Assembly (NCBI RefSeq): GCF_016887565.1
Contig: NZ_CP069396.1
Span: 10,398,001 to 10,462,000, forward strand
From: Archangium violaceum
GTDB lineage: Bacteria > Myxococcota > Myxococcia > Myxococcales > Myxococcaceae
Direction: 5' to 3'
Length of the DNA: 64,000 nucleotides
The position numbers and the translations under genes are program-made. A model generated the notes under the pieces. That model did not search any database, had not been told where the DNA came from, and saw only the letters and a program-made list of their open reading frames with translations. Below, in pieces: positions 53,880 to 62,196 of the stretch (the first letter of the stretch is position 1; each line of letters opens with the position of its first letter).

Positions 53880-55193
53880 TCAGGAGCGCCGACGGCGGCG
53901 CAGCAGGGCGGCCAGGGCAGCGCCCAGGGCGAGCCCTCCACCGGTGGCGGGGAAGGCGGAGCAGTTCCACCCGCTGAGGCTCTCGTTGGCCACCTGGAGG
54001 GCCAGCTCGGAGGTGGACTCGCGCCGGCCGGGGTAGGCGCGGTCGTCGAAGGCCAGCTTCGCGCGGAGCTGAAGGACGTAGTCGCCATCCTGGTCCGCGG
54101 TGAAGGTGGGCTTGTTGCCGTCGACATAGGCGTACTCCCAGTGGCGGCTCATGGTCACCGCGCCCTGGGGATTCTCCACCACGGACGAGGAGCCCTCGGG
54201 ACGCTTCGTGACGGTCCAATTGTACTCGATGGCCACGCCGTTGCGGTTGGCGAACAGGGGCAGGCGCACCTTCTCGCCCTTCTTCAGCGCCAGCGTGCCG
54301 CCGCCGTGCACGGTGAAGGGAGACTTCGGATCCAGGCAGTTCTCGGGGTGCTGCGGGTCGATGACGACGCAGTAGCGCGCGTCGCACACGTCTCCCACGT
54401 GGTCCCCGTCGTCATCCGCCTGGTCGGTGTTGGCGTTGTCGGCGCAGTTGTCCTTGTCGTTGAGGATGCCGTCCTCATCCTTGTCGGGATCGCACGGGTC
54501 TCCCGCGCCATCCTGGTCCGTGTCGTGCTGGTTGGTGCTGGCCAGGGCGGGGCAGTTGTCGAAGCTGTCCAGGACGTTGTCCCCGTCGCGGTCCACGTTG
54601 CACAGGCTGCGGTCGTCCGGCAGCTTCTGGTCCGTGTTCTGCACGCGCGGGCAGTTGTCGTTGCCATCCAGGATGGAGTCGTCGTCGTCGTCCGTGTCGC
54701 ACACGTCGCCCGGCGCGTCCCCGTCCAGGTTCTCCTGCTTGGGGTTGGGCACGAGCGGGCAGTTGTCGCTGGCGCCGGCCACCCCGTCGTTGTCCGGGTC
54801 CGGATCGCAGTCGTCGCCGATGCCGTCGCCGTCCGCGTCCTTCTGCTGGAGGTTGGCCAGCGCGGAGCAGTTGTCGCAGACGTTGCCCACCCCGTCGCTG
54901 TCGTCGTCCTCCTGGCCGCGGTTGGAGGAGAAGGGGCAGTTATCGTTGCCGTCCGACTTGCCGTCGCCGTCGCCGTCATCCGTGTAGGACAGCGTCTTGC
55001 CGTCGTCGGTGTAGGCCACCCAGACGGAGCAGCCGCAGCCACAGCCGCAGCCGCCACCCTCCTCCTTGGGACGGCCGCACTGTGTGCCCAGGCACTCCGG
55101 GTTGTCCGCGCCATTGGTCTGGGCCGGCGCTGGGGTCGGCATCAGGAAGAGCACTCCCATGGCGAGCACGGGGACGATACGAGCGAGTTTCAT
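53880..55193 (-). CDS. TSP3-repeat MYXO-CTERM surface protein
   Basis: Surface protein of 437 residues; start 55193 follows AAGGAG and a signal ends PAPAQ. Near the mature N-terminus is an unusual CGCGCGC. Then come about nine Asp-rich TSP3 calcium-binding repeats with Cys (DGDGDGKSDGNDNCP, DSDGVGNVCDNC, DADGDGIGDDCD). A beta-sandwich domain (PLFANRNGVAIEYNWTVTK; GDYVLQLRAKLAF) follows, then NCSAFPATGGG, a hydrophobic helix and LLRRRRRS, a MYXO-CTERM-like tail. It lies between two vWA lipoproteins in the same direction. Confidence 0.88.
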   Translation of the reverse strand: MKLARIVPVLAMGVLFLMPTPAPAQTNGADNPECLGTQCGRPKEEGGGCGCGCGCSVWVAYTDDGKTLSYTDDGDGDGKSDGNDNCPFSSNRGQEDDDSDGVGNVCDNCSALANLQQKDADGDGIGDDCDPDPDNDGVAGASDNCPLVPNPKQENLDGDAPGDVCDTDDDDDSILDGNDNCPRVQNTDQKLPDDRSLCNVDRDGDNVLDSFDNCPALASTNQHDTDQDGAGDPCDPDKDEDGILNDKDNCADNANTDQADDDGDHVGDVCDARYCVVIDPQHPENCLDPKSPFTVHGGGTLALKKGEKVRLPLFANRNGVAIEYNWTVTKRPEGSSSVVENPQGAVTMSRHWEYAYVDGNKPTFTADQDGDYVLQLRAKLAFDDRAYPGRRESTSELALQVANESLSGWNCSAFPATGGGLALGAALAALLRRRRRS

Positions 55194-55358
55194 GGTGACT
55201 CCTTTCAGCGCCGAGCCATTAGCAAGAGTCGATCCGTCCGCCGGGCCTGGGGAAGGGCTGGAATTTCGCGGGGTTGCGCGCGGCGAAAAGCATGGAGGAC
55301 AACGGGTGGGGGGCGGCCCCCCCAAGGGGCCTGGGGGGAGGACCCTACACCTGGGGGC

Positions 55359-56954
55359 TCAAGTCCCCAGGATGAAATCGTCGGGCGTGAAGGTGAGGGT
55401 GCCGGAGGGAGTGCGGCCCTCTTCCTCGGAGTAGCGCAGGGAGCGGATGTAGAGCGCGCCGATGCCAGAGCCGCGAGGGTCGTTGTCCCGGCCCACCTGC
55501 ATATAGAGGTAGATGTCGTTGGTGCCGGAGGGGATGCGGCGGCCGGGGAAGATGGGGTTGGGCCGCTCGAGAGTGGGAACGAGGGTGACGTTCTCCGCGC
55601 GCACCGCGTAGCAGGCGCGGCCGTCCGCGGTGGGCTCCGCCTCGGCGAGGGAGTAGCCGTAGCCGCGCTCGGTCTGGAAGGCGATGTCGGCGCTGAGGGG
55701 GTCGCCATGGGCCTCCACCTCGGTGATGTTGGGGATGCCGTCGCGATCGCTGTCCAGCAGGTCCTCGGCGAGCAGGGGGTTGGTGTTGGCGAGGGCCTCG
55801 ACGAGGTCCGGCAGGCCGTCGCCATCCGTGTCTCCCACGCAGGGGTCGGTGCCCAGCACGCGCTCCTCGCAGGTGTTGAGCCGGTCGCCGTCCTCGTCCA
55901 GCGCCGCGTTGCAGCCGGGGATGGGGTCCACGTGGCCCGGCGTGGGGTCCAACCCCATGCGCAGCTCGATGCCGTCCATGACCCCGTCCTGGTCGCTGTC
56001 GGGGATGGTCGGGTCCAGGCCGCGCGCCAGCTCGTCCGAGTCCGCCACCCCGTCGCCATCGCTGTCGGGCAGGAACTGGCCGGCGCGCACCACCACGTTG
56101 CGGTTGAAGGCCAGGAAGCGCTTCATCTTCAGGTTGCTCTGCAGCGACGCGTAGTCGAGGCCGCCGAGCGCGGTGGGCAGGCTGACGAAGTCCGTCGTCA
56201 CCGCCTCGGTGCCTCCGGCGTTGGCGATGGCGGCCACCTGGGCGGCGGTATGGGCCTCGGCCGTGTTGCGCACGTAGACGGGCTGCACCGTCACCTCGCC
56301 GGCGCCGAACTGCTGGACGAGCGCCTTGAGCTCCCCGGTGACGGCCGCCAGCTCGCACTGGCTGCAGGCCGAGGAGTCCGGCAGGTTGCTGCAGCGCGAG
56401 TCGATGCCGGCGTTGAAGACGGGGCTCTCACAGCTGAGGTCCTCGCTCGTCACCACCAGGACGACGAGGTAGCGGGTGCGGGCCACGTCGCCGGGGCAGC
56501 TCGTCTGCATGTCTCCGGAGAGGATGCTCTTGGCCAGCTTCAGCGCCGAGCGCATGCTGGTGGGCCCCGACTCCTGGTAGGTGGCGTAGCGCGGGACGGA
56601 GGCCTGCAGGGCGGTGGCGTCGTCGAAGCGGCCCAGCAGGCCCGTGGCCACGGTGTGGAAGGCCACCAGGCTGAACTTGATGTAGGGCACGGAGAAGCGG
56701 CTGGCGAGCGTGCCGAGGGCCTCGGAGACGGAGCCCTTCATGTCCTCGGGGAGCCCCGCCCCGCCCTGCACGGCGAAGAGGACCTTGACGGGGAAGGCCT
56801 CGCCGCCGGCCAGCGGCACGCAGACGTTTCCGGTGAAGTCGGCCCGGTCCTTGCCGCTGGGGCCCCGCCCGTCGAGCGCATAGAGGCCGGCGTCGGAGCA
56901 CGACAGCAACAGCACGGGAACCAGGAGCCAGGCGATCCGCGGGAGGGCGCTCAT
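55359..56954 (-). CDS. vWA/TSP3-like lipoprotein without MIDAS (paralogue C)
   Basis: Lipoprotein of 531 residues; start 56954, lipobox LLSC. It aligns with paralogues A and B: the first strand reads KVLFAVQGGAG, where the others have the MIDAS DxSxS, so the Asp and Ser ligands are lost. TSP3 repeats follow (DSDGDGVADSDE, DSDQDGVMDGIE, DTDGDGLPDLVE). The C-terminal domain has GYGYSLAEAEP, GRACYAVRAENVTL and FTPDDF. It is the first gene of the leftward surface cluster. A structural partner of the MIDAS-bearing paralogues is likely (inferred). Confidence 0.85.
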   Translation of the reverse strand: MSALPRIAWLLVPVLLLSCSDAGLYALDGRGPSGKDRADFTGNVCVPLAGGEAFPVKVLFAVQGGAGLPEDMKGSVSEALGTLASRFSVPYIKFSLVAFHTVATGLLGRFDDATALQASVPRYATYQESGPTSMRSALKLAKSILSGDMQTSCPGDVARTRYLVVLVVTSEDLSCESPVFNAGIDSRCSNLPDSSACSQCELAAVTGELKALVQQFGAGEVTVQPVYVRNTAEAHTAAQVAAIANAGGTEAVTTDFVSLPTALGGLDYASLQSNLKMKRFLAFNRNVVVRAGQFLPDSDGDGVADSDELARGLDPTIPDSDQDGVMDGIELRMGLDPTPGHVDPIPGCNAALDEDGDRLNTCEERVLGTDPCVGDTDGDGLPDLVEALANTNPLLAEDLLDSDRDGIPNITEVEAHGDPLSADIAFQTERGYGYSLAEAEPTADGRACYAVRAENVTLVPTLERPNPIFPGRRIPSGTNDIYLYMQVGRDNDPRGSGIGALYIRSLRYSEEEGRTPSGTLTFTPDDFILGT

Positions 56955-57093
56955 TCGGAGGGATTGTAGAACCCAGCCCCGGCGGGGAGCGCAAGTCCCT
57001 GGAGAATGGTGGGCCAATGTCTCGCGGATGCCCACAAGAGCCTCGGGTGAGGATATGGTGGGGGGAAGCACCCGTTTCCCGGCGGCCCTCCGC

Positions 57094-58341
57094 ATGTACC
57101 TGCGCAGCCTCACGCTCCAGAACCTCAAGCTCCTGCGGGATGTCGCCATCTCCTTCACCCGTGACGATGGGGAGGTCCGCCCCTGGACCGTCCTCGTGGG
57201 GGAGAATGGGCTGTGCAAGACGACCATCCTCCAGGCCATCGCGCTCGCGGCGAGCGGCTCGTCGCTGGGCAGCGAGCTGGCGGATGTCACCTCGTTGCCG
57301 GACCGGCGCCTGCCCTCCACCGAGCTGATGCTCATCGGCGCCGAGTTCACCTTCGGCCAGGAGGGCCACAAGGCCCGGAGCTACCCCGGCCTGGAGACGA
57401 AGCACTCGCTGGCGCCCTTCGTGAGGAGCTCCATCGCGGCCAAGAACACCTGGCGTGAGCTGGTGGGCAGCTCGAGGTACGTAGGCGTCGAGCACACGCT
57501 CGTCTTCGATCCCATCCGCGAGGCGCGCCGCACGCAGCTGCCGGACTGGTTCGTCGCGGGTTATGGCACGGCACGCGCCCTGCCCCACCCCAAGTCCATC
57601 ATCCAGGGGGAAGGGCTGTCGGACCCCATCAAGCAGCGCCTGGAGAACCTCTTCGGCCAGGGAAACCTGATCGCCACGGGCTTCGCCGACGTCTTCGAGC
57701 CGGCCCAGGCGAAGGCGTTCAGCCGGGTGCTGAGGCAGGTGCTCATCCAGGGCAAGCTGGTGCCGGGCGTCATCGACCTGGAGCTCCAGAGTCACGGAAT
57801 CGTCCGCACCCGGAAGGACCTGGTGGACGCGCACTGCTTCGAGTTCCACCTGGGTGGCCACAAGGTGAAGATTCCGGCCACGTGGCTGTCGCAGGGGTAC
57901 CAGGGGGCGATCGCGTGGCTGGCGGACCTCATCGGCCACATCCTCCTCGAGGCGGGCCGGCCGGTGGCGCCGGAGAAGATGGAGGGGCTGGTCCTCATCG
58001 ACGAGTTGGATCTGCACCTGCATCCACGCTGGCAGGCCGCGCTCATTCCGGCGCTGAAGACCGTCTTCCCCCGGCTCCAGTTCGTCGCCACGACCCACTC
58101 GGCCATGACGCTGCCCGGGCTGGAGCAGGACGAGGTGCTCGTGCTCCGCCAGGACGAGGACGGCAACGTCTACGTCGCCCCGGCCCCCACGTCGCCCTCG
58201 TGGCTGACGGGCAGTGAGATCTTCGACGCGTTCTTCGACAGGAAGGGCACACCGCCCAAGGGCGCCGCGCCCCGCCGCAAGCCGCCCGCGCCGGAGAAGA
58301 AGCTGGCCCGGAAGACGGCGGCCAAGACGAAGCGGAAGTGA
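57094..58341 (+). CDS. AAA ATPase, OLD/RecF-like, with altered Walker A
   Basis: ATPase of about 415 residues (ATG 57094 chosen by family start; 57055 or 57028 are possible). N-terminus MYLRSLTLQNLKLL leads into Walker A GENGLCKTT (36-44), where the usual Gly before Lys is Cys. Walker B LVLIDELDLHLHP and the VATTHSAMTLPG histidine switch are intact, so the fold is the AAA_21/OLD type. A basic C-terminal tail (PRRKPPAPEKKLARKTAAKTKRK) probably binds nucleic acid. There is no TOPRIM nuclease partner beside it. DNA-repair or phage-defence role is possible but unproven. Confidence 0.85.
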   Translation: MYLRSLTLQNLKLLRDVAISFTRDDGEVRPWTVLVGENGLCKTTILQAIALAASGSSLGSELADVTSLPDRRLPSTELMLIGAEFTFGQEGHKARSYPGLETKHSLAPFVRSSIAAKNTWRELVGSSRYVGVEHTLVFDPIREARRTQLPDWFVAGYGTARALPHPKSIIQGEGLSDPIKQRLENLFGQGNLIATGFADVFEPAQAKAFSRVLRQVLIQGKLVPGVIDLELQSHGIVRTRKDLVDAHCFEFHLGGHKVKIPATWLSQGYQGAIAWLADLIGHILLEAGRPVAPEKMEGLVLIDELDLHLHPRWQAALIPALKTVFPRLQFVATTHSAMTLPGLEQDEVLVLRQDEDGNVYVAPAPTSPSWLTGSEIFDAFFDRKGTPPKGAAPRRKPPAPEKKLARKTAAKTKRK

Positions 58342-58376
58342 GGCAGGGCGACCTCCTCACTTCATAGGGGGGAACC

Positions 58377-58868
58377 ATGCAACGAACAGGGCCCGGAGCT
58401 CGTCACGGGGCGAGCCGTCCGATGTTGGTGGTCGTGGGACTGGCACTTCTGGCTTCAGGGTGCGTGTCGACGAGTGCATCCCAGTACTCGGGCGGGTTCG
58501 CGCTCACACAGGTCGAGTGCAACCAGACGGACACCACGGTGAGCTGTTGTCTCAAGCAACACCCCGGGGAGTATGAGAGGTGCGGGGCGGTTGCTCCGAG
58601 CACTCCGCCCGCGCAGCCCAACTACCTCCCTCCGGGAGAGCCCCCATCGGAGTCCGCTCCGATTCCCGAGCTTCCGACCCAAGAGGAACGAGAGCGATGG
58701 GACAAGGAAATCTGCCGGCCCCATTACGCGAAGTGCATCCGCGCCGGAGGTGACAGCATCTACGGCCGAAAGAGGGGCGAGACCCAGTGTCAAGCCTGCT
58801 ACGACGCCTGCAGACGGCACGGGTTCTGGCCTTGGAAAGCCAATGAGAAGCCTTGTCCGGGAGCGTGA
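58377..58868 (+). CDS. Cys-rich lipoprotein, possible SitA-like toxin
   Basis: Lipoprotein of 163 residues; start 58377 follows GGGGGG. The signal MLVVVGLALLASGC gives Cys 29. The rest has many Cys (VECNQTDTTVSCC), a Pro-rich linker and a C-terminal domain EICRPHYAKCIRAGG, CQACYDACRRHGFWPW. The layout (lipid anchor, linker, compact Cys/Trp-rich end) plus a small cytoplasmic gene 2 bp downstream is like the SitA toxin-immunity pairs. No recognised toxin domain. Assignment as toxin is inference. Confidence 0.5.
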   Translation: MQRTGPGARHGASRPMLVVVGLALLASGCVSTSASQYSGGFALTQVECNQTDTTVSCCLKQHPGEYERCGAVAPSTPPAQPNYLPPGEPPSESAPIPELPTQEERERWDKEICRPHYAKCIRAGGDSIYGRKRGETQCQACYDACRRHGFWPWKANEKPCPGA

Positions 58869-58870
58869 GC

Positions 58871-59356
58871 ATGGAGCACGCACGACAAGAGCGCGCCCCG
58901 ACATTCGGCCAAGAGGTGGATGGTCTCTTCCTGAGGCTGATCGAGGCTCAGGCATCCTATGCGGAGTACAAACGCGAGCTGCTGAAGCTGGAGAAGCGTT
59001 GGCTTCAGAAGGTAAGGACCCCGGCTCAGCGCCTGCTGATACAGCGCAATATCACGAAAACCATTCTCACCGAGGCGTTCGCCTTCAACATGGGGTGGAA
59101 GGAGTTCGGCCCTTTGTTGCGACGACTCCAACGGCTTGGCTTTCGTGATCTCGGAATGCGTGTTCACGTCACCTGTCTCTACGTCCAATCGTTGGATCTG
59201 TTCCCAGAACGAGCCCGCGAAGCATGGGACATGCTGGACGACACGGAGCGGAAAGCGCTCCGCCTGCGCCGGGAGCATCCCCTTCGGCGGGAATATCTGG
59301 AGTCCATCAACCACGCGAAGAAGGTGGCACGGGTTCCACGGCCACCTTCCCGCTGA
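58871..59356 (+). CDS. Small cytoplasmic protein, possible immunity partner
   Basis: Protein of 161 residues, ATG 58871 two bases after the preceding stop. No signal peptide. It is basic and helical, with a long N-terminal helix (FGQEVDGLFLRLIEAQASYA) and helices such as LLIQRNITKTILTEAFAFNM and RAREAWDMLDDTERKALRLR. No family recognised. Tight spacing with the Cys-rich lipoprotein gene suggests it is translated with it and may be the immunity protein. Confidence 0.55.
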   Translation: MEHARQERAPTFGQEVDGLFLRLIEAQASYAEYKRELLKLEKRWLQKVRTPAQRLLIQRNITKTILTEAFAFNMGWKEFGPLLRRLQRLGFRDLGMRVHVTCLYVQSLDLFPERAREAWDMLDDTERKALRLRREHPLRREYLESINHAKKVARVPRPPSR

Positions 59357-59376
59357 GACGACCCCCCCCCCTGCCT

Positions 59377-61635
59377 CTACAGCGTGAGGAGCCAGGCCAG
59401 CAGGTCGTCCTGCTCCTCGGGCGTGAGCGCCTTCATGTTCCCGTGCGCGGGGCCGGACATCTCCGCCACCGCGCGCAGCGCGAATCGCGTGCCCACCGCC
59501 AACCGGTTGCCGTCACGCACCTCGAAGCCCGCCGCCCCACTGCCCAGCATCGGCCAGATGTCCCATGCCCCTACCAGTGACGGCGGCGCGAATCCCGGCA
59601 CCAGGTCCTGCTGCTCCAACCTCAATGGCAACGCGTTCGGCGTTCCCACCTCCTGGAAGCGCCCGCGCGTCCTCGGGTCCTGGTCCGTGGTGAAGAGCGG
59701 CGCGGGGTGGCACCCGGTGCAACCGCCCTTCCCCTCGAAGATCTCCCGGCCCGCCGCCGGCCTCCCGTGCCGCCCATCCGGCAACTCCACTGTCTCCCGT
59801 GGCGCGCCGTGCTCGTCCCGGAAGGGATTGGGCGGCGTGGGCATCAGGGACACGTAGAGGGTGAGCGCCTCCACCTCCGCGTCCGTGAGGTTCGGGTTGT
59901 GGAAGCGGTTGCGCCCGCCCACCGTGCGCATCGTCTCCGCCAGACTGAACGTGCTCGCCGGGGTGAAGTACGGCGGCGTGTCGCGGCTCCCGAGCGCCGT
60001 GGGCGAGCGGTAGATGCGCATCGGCCGCGTCTTCTCGAAGAAGACGCCTCCCGTATGGCCCTCGAGGTGGCACGCGTCGCAGCTCATCGCCGTGCGTCCC
60101 AGGTCCGCGTAGTAGAGCACCTGCCCCAACCGCCGCTTCGCCTGCGTGCGCATCTCCGTCACCGGCCACTGCCGCACCACCCGCGCGCGGCCGGCCCGGG
60201 CCTCGGACACGTCCACCACCGCCACCGTCCCCGTGTGCCGGTTGAGCACGTAGAGGGAGCGCCCGTCCGGCGCCAGCGCGAGCGACCGCGGCCCCGCGTG
60301 CAGCTCCACCCCGGCCCGTTTCGCCGTCCCGAAGTCCGCCGCCGGCCTCACCAGCGGCGTGCCCTCCGGCAGTGGCATGGCCACCTCCTGGAGCACCTCC
60401 AGCCGGCGCGCGTCCAGCACGCGCACCACGCCCAGCCCCACGTCCGCCGCGTACAGCAGCCCCGCCTCGTCATCGAGCGCCAGGCCCTCGGTGATGCCCG
60501 CGCCGAAGCCCCGGTGCCGCACCACCTCGCCGCGCTCCGGGTCCAACTCCGCCACGCCGCCGTTGGGGCTCACCTCCATGCGCTTCGCGTTGGGCCCCAC
60601 GTTGGGCCCCAGGCTCGCCAGGAAGAGGCGGCCCTGCTTCTCCGAGGCCACCAGTCCCCGCGCGGCCTTGCCTCCCATCACCTGCGCGGAGAACCCCTCC
60701 GTCCCTCCCCCGAGGATGGGCACACCCGGCAGGGGCACCAGCGTCGACACGGGCGCGCCGTCCTCCTGCCGCAGCAGCTCCACCTGCCCCGTCTGCAGCC
60801 CCCCCACCGCGAGCAGCCCCTTCCAGCGCGCCAGCTGCCGGGGATTCGGGTCCACCCGCGCCGTCCACACCGCGTGCCCGTCCTCCAACGAGAGCGCGTG
60901 CACCGAGTCCCGCACGTGCTCGGCCACGAAGGCCACGCCACGAGCCCCATCCACCACGAGCCCCAGCGCCCCGGCTGGCGCGGGCAACACGCGCGGTGCG
61001 CTCCCGGGCACACCCAGCGAGTACAGGTGCAGCGCCCCCGCCCAACGGTGGGCCACCGCGAGCCACGGGCGCCCTCCCGTATCCTTATATGTCGAGAGCG
61101 CGCTCGGCCCATCCCCGGCCGCCAGCCGCTCCACGCGTCCGCTGGCCACGTCCAGCGCGAACACCGTGTCCGTCGGCGGCGAGGCGATGAACAGCGTGCC
61201 TCCCTCCGGAGAGAGCACCATCTCCGTCAGGTCCGGGAAGGCCGCGTCATTCACCACGGTGAGGCTCGCCTCTCCCTCGGTCTCCACCTCCGGGGGCCCG
61301 GCCAGCCGCGCCGTCACCACCGCCTGCACCTGCTCCGCCGGGATGCCCAGGTCCGAGGGCAGGCGCACATAGGCATGCCTCGAGTCCAGCACCGTGAGAG
61401 GCAGCTCGCGCGACAGCGGGGGCCCCAGCACCAGGCGCAGCCCCGGCACCAGCCCCTCGCCATGGACGGCGAGCGGCTGCGAGGTCTGGTTGCTCGTCAG
61501 ACGCGGGCCCACCGCATCCAGCCGCGGGTGGGCTACCCGTCCAGGCCGTGCGCCATGGCGCCACAGCACCACACCTGTAGCAGCCAGCATCAAAAGCGCG
61601 GCGAGCGCCGCGAGGAGGCGAATCGAGCGTTTCAA
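59377..61635 (-). CDS. Beta-propeller/di-haem cytochrome peroxidase-like protein
   Basis: Envelope protein of 752 residues. A TTG start at 61635 is preferred because the codons before it (61636-61722) use many A/T third positions, unlike the gene. An N-terminal anchor (LLAALAALLMLAATGVVLW) precedes a beta domain, then a propeller (TLFIASPPTDTVFALDVASG; SLYVLNRHTGTVAVVDVSEA). The last third has two c-type haem sites, CDACH and CTGCH, with a di-haem peroxidase-like pattern. Electron transfer or redox enzyme at the envelope. The partner is unknown. It is divergent from the small gene at 61742. Confidence 0.85.
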   Translation of the reverse strand: MKRSIRLLAALAALLMLAATGVVLWRHGARPGRVAHPRLDAVGPRLTSNQTSQPLAVHGEGLVPGLRLVLGPPLSRELPLTVLDSRHAYVRLPSDLGIPAEQVQAVVTARLAGPPEVETEGEASLTVVNDAAFPDLTEMVLSPEGGTLFIASPPTDTVFALDVASGRVERLAAGDGPSALSTYKDTGGRPWLAVAHRWAGALHLYSLGVPGSAPRVLPAPAGALGLVVDGARGVAFVAEHVRDSVHALSLEDGHAVWTARVDPNPRQLARWKGLLAVGGLQTGQVELLRQEDGAPVSTLVPLPGVPILGGGTEGFSAQVMGGKAARGLVASEKQGRLFLASLGPNVGPNAKRMEVSPNGGVAELDPERGEVVRHRGFGAGITEGLALDDEAGLLYAADVGLGVVRVLDARRLEVLQEVAMPLPEGTPLVRPAADFGTAKRAGVELHAGPRSLALAPDGRSLYVLNRHTGTVAVVDVSEARAGRARVVRQWPVTEMRTQAKRRLGQVLYYADLGRTAMSCDACHLEGHTGGVFFEKTRPMRIYRSPTALGSRDTPPYFTPASTFSLAETMRTVGGRNRFHNPNLTDAEVEALTLYVSLMPTPPNPFRDEHGAPRETVELPDGRHGRPAAGREIFEGKGGCTGCHPAPLFTTDQDPRTRGRFQEVGTPNALPLRLEQQDLVPGFAPPSLVGAWDIWPMLGSGAAGFEVRDGNRLAVGTRFALRAVAEMSGPAHGNMKALTPEEQDDLLAWLLTL

Positions 61636-61741
61636 GGCACCACCGTCACCGGGAGCAGCACTCCACCTTTTCCAGCCTAACCGCAAGTTGCTGGCTCCGC
61701 GTTGACAGGTTGGTACACGCATCGCTTAACCTGCCGGGCTC

Positions 61742-62155
61742 ATGCTGCGCTTCATGTCCTCCTTGGTGATCGTCGGCCTCGTTCTCTCCCCGTTGGGCTC
61801 TGAAGCCTGGGCGCAGGGCCGTACGCGCGCGGCGAAGGCCGCGGCGGCCAGAGGCAAGAACCGCGGCAAGGCCGCGCCGCCCAAGGCGGAGAGCGCGAAG
61901 CAGCAGCAGGCGGAGCCCGCCTCGGCCCGGGTGAGCGACCCCGTCCCCGGCGAGCCCGCCGCGGCCGCCTCGGGAGCGCCGCCCACGCGCGGCCCCGCCC
62001 GTATCGACTTCGATGACCGGCTCATCCAGGGACAGACGAACAAGTCCGGAGCCGTCTATCTGTACGACCGCAAGGAGCTGAAGACGCGGTCGATGATTCG
62101 CGAGCGGGAGAACTTCCGCTCGGAAATCCTGTCCACCGTCTACGACCAGCCGTAG
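61742..62155 (+). CDS. Small exported protein, unknown function
   Basis: Exported protein of 137 residues with a signal peptide ending SEAWAQ. The first half of the mature part is Ala/Lys/Pro-rich. The C-terminal block ARIDFDDRLIQGQTNKSG, VYLYDRKELKTR looks compact and ordered, a feature seen with motility-type envelope proteins. Function unknown. It precedes the GltG/AgmX-like gene by 41 bp, so it may be part of the gliding-motility locus. Confidence 0.7.
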   Translation: MLRFMSSLVIVGLVLSPLGSEAWAQGRTRAAKAAAARGKNRGKAAPPKAESAKQQQAEPASARVSDPVPGEPAAAASGAPPTRGPARIDFDDRLIQGQTNKSGAVYLYDRKELKTRSMIRERENFRSEILSTVYDQP

Positions 62156-62196
62156 GCATCCGGGAACTGAGGGCGCCTGCGCCAGGAGGAGTAGCG

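Noticed and set aside
53607-56969. Plus-strand open frame of about 1120 codons opposite the TSP3 genes
   Set aside because: Val/Ala/His-rich shadow of TSP3 calcium repeats on the other strand.
61636-61722. Upstream ATG for the cytochrome/propeller gene
   Set aside because: Codons there have A/T-rich third positions unlike the gene, and using it would leave only 19 bp to the divergent gene.
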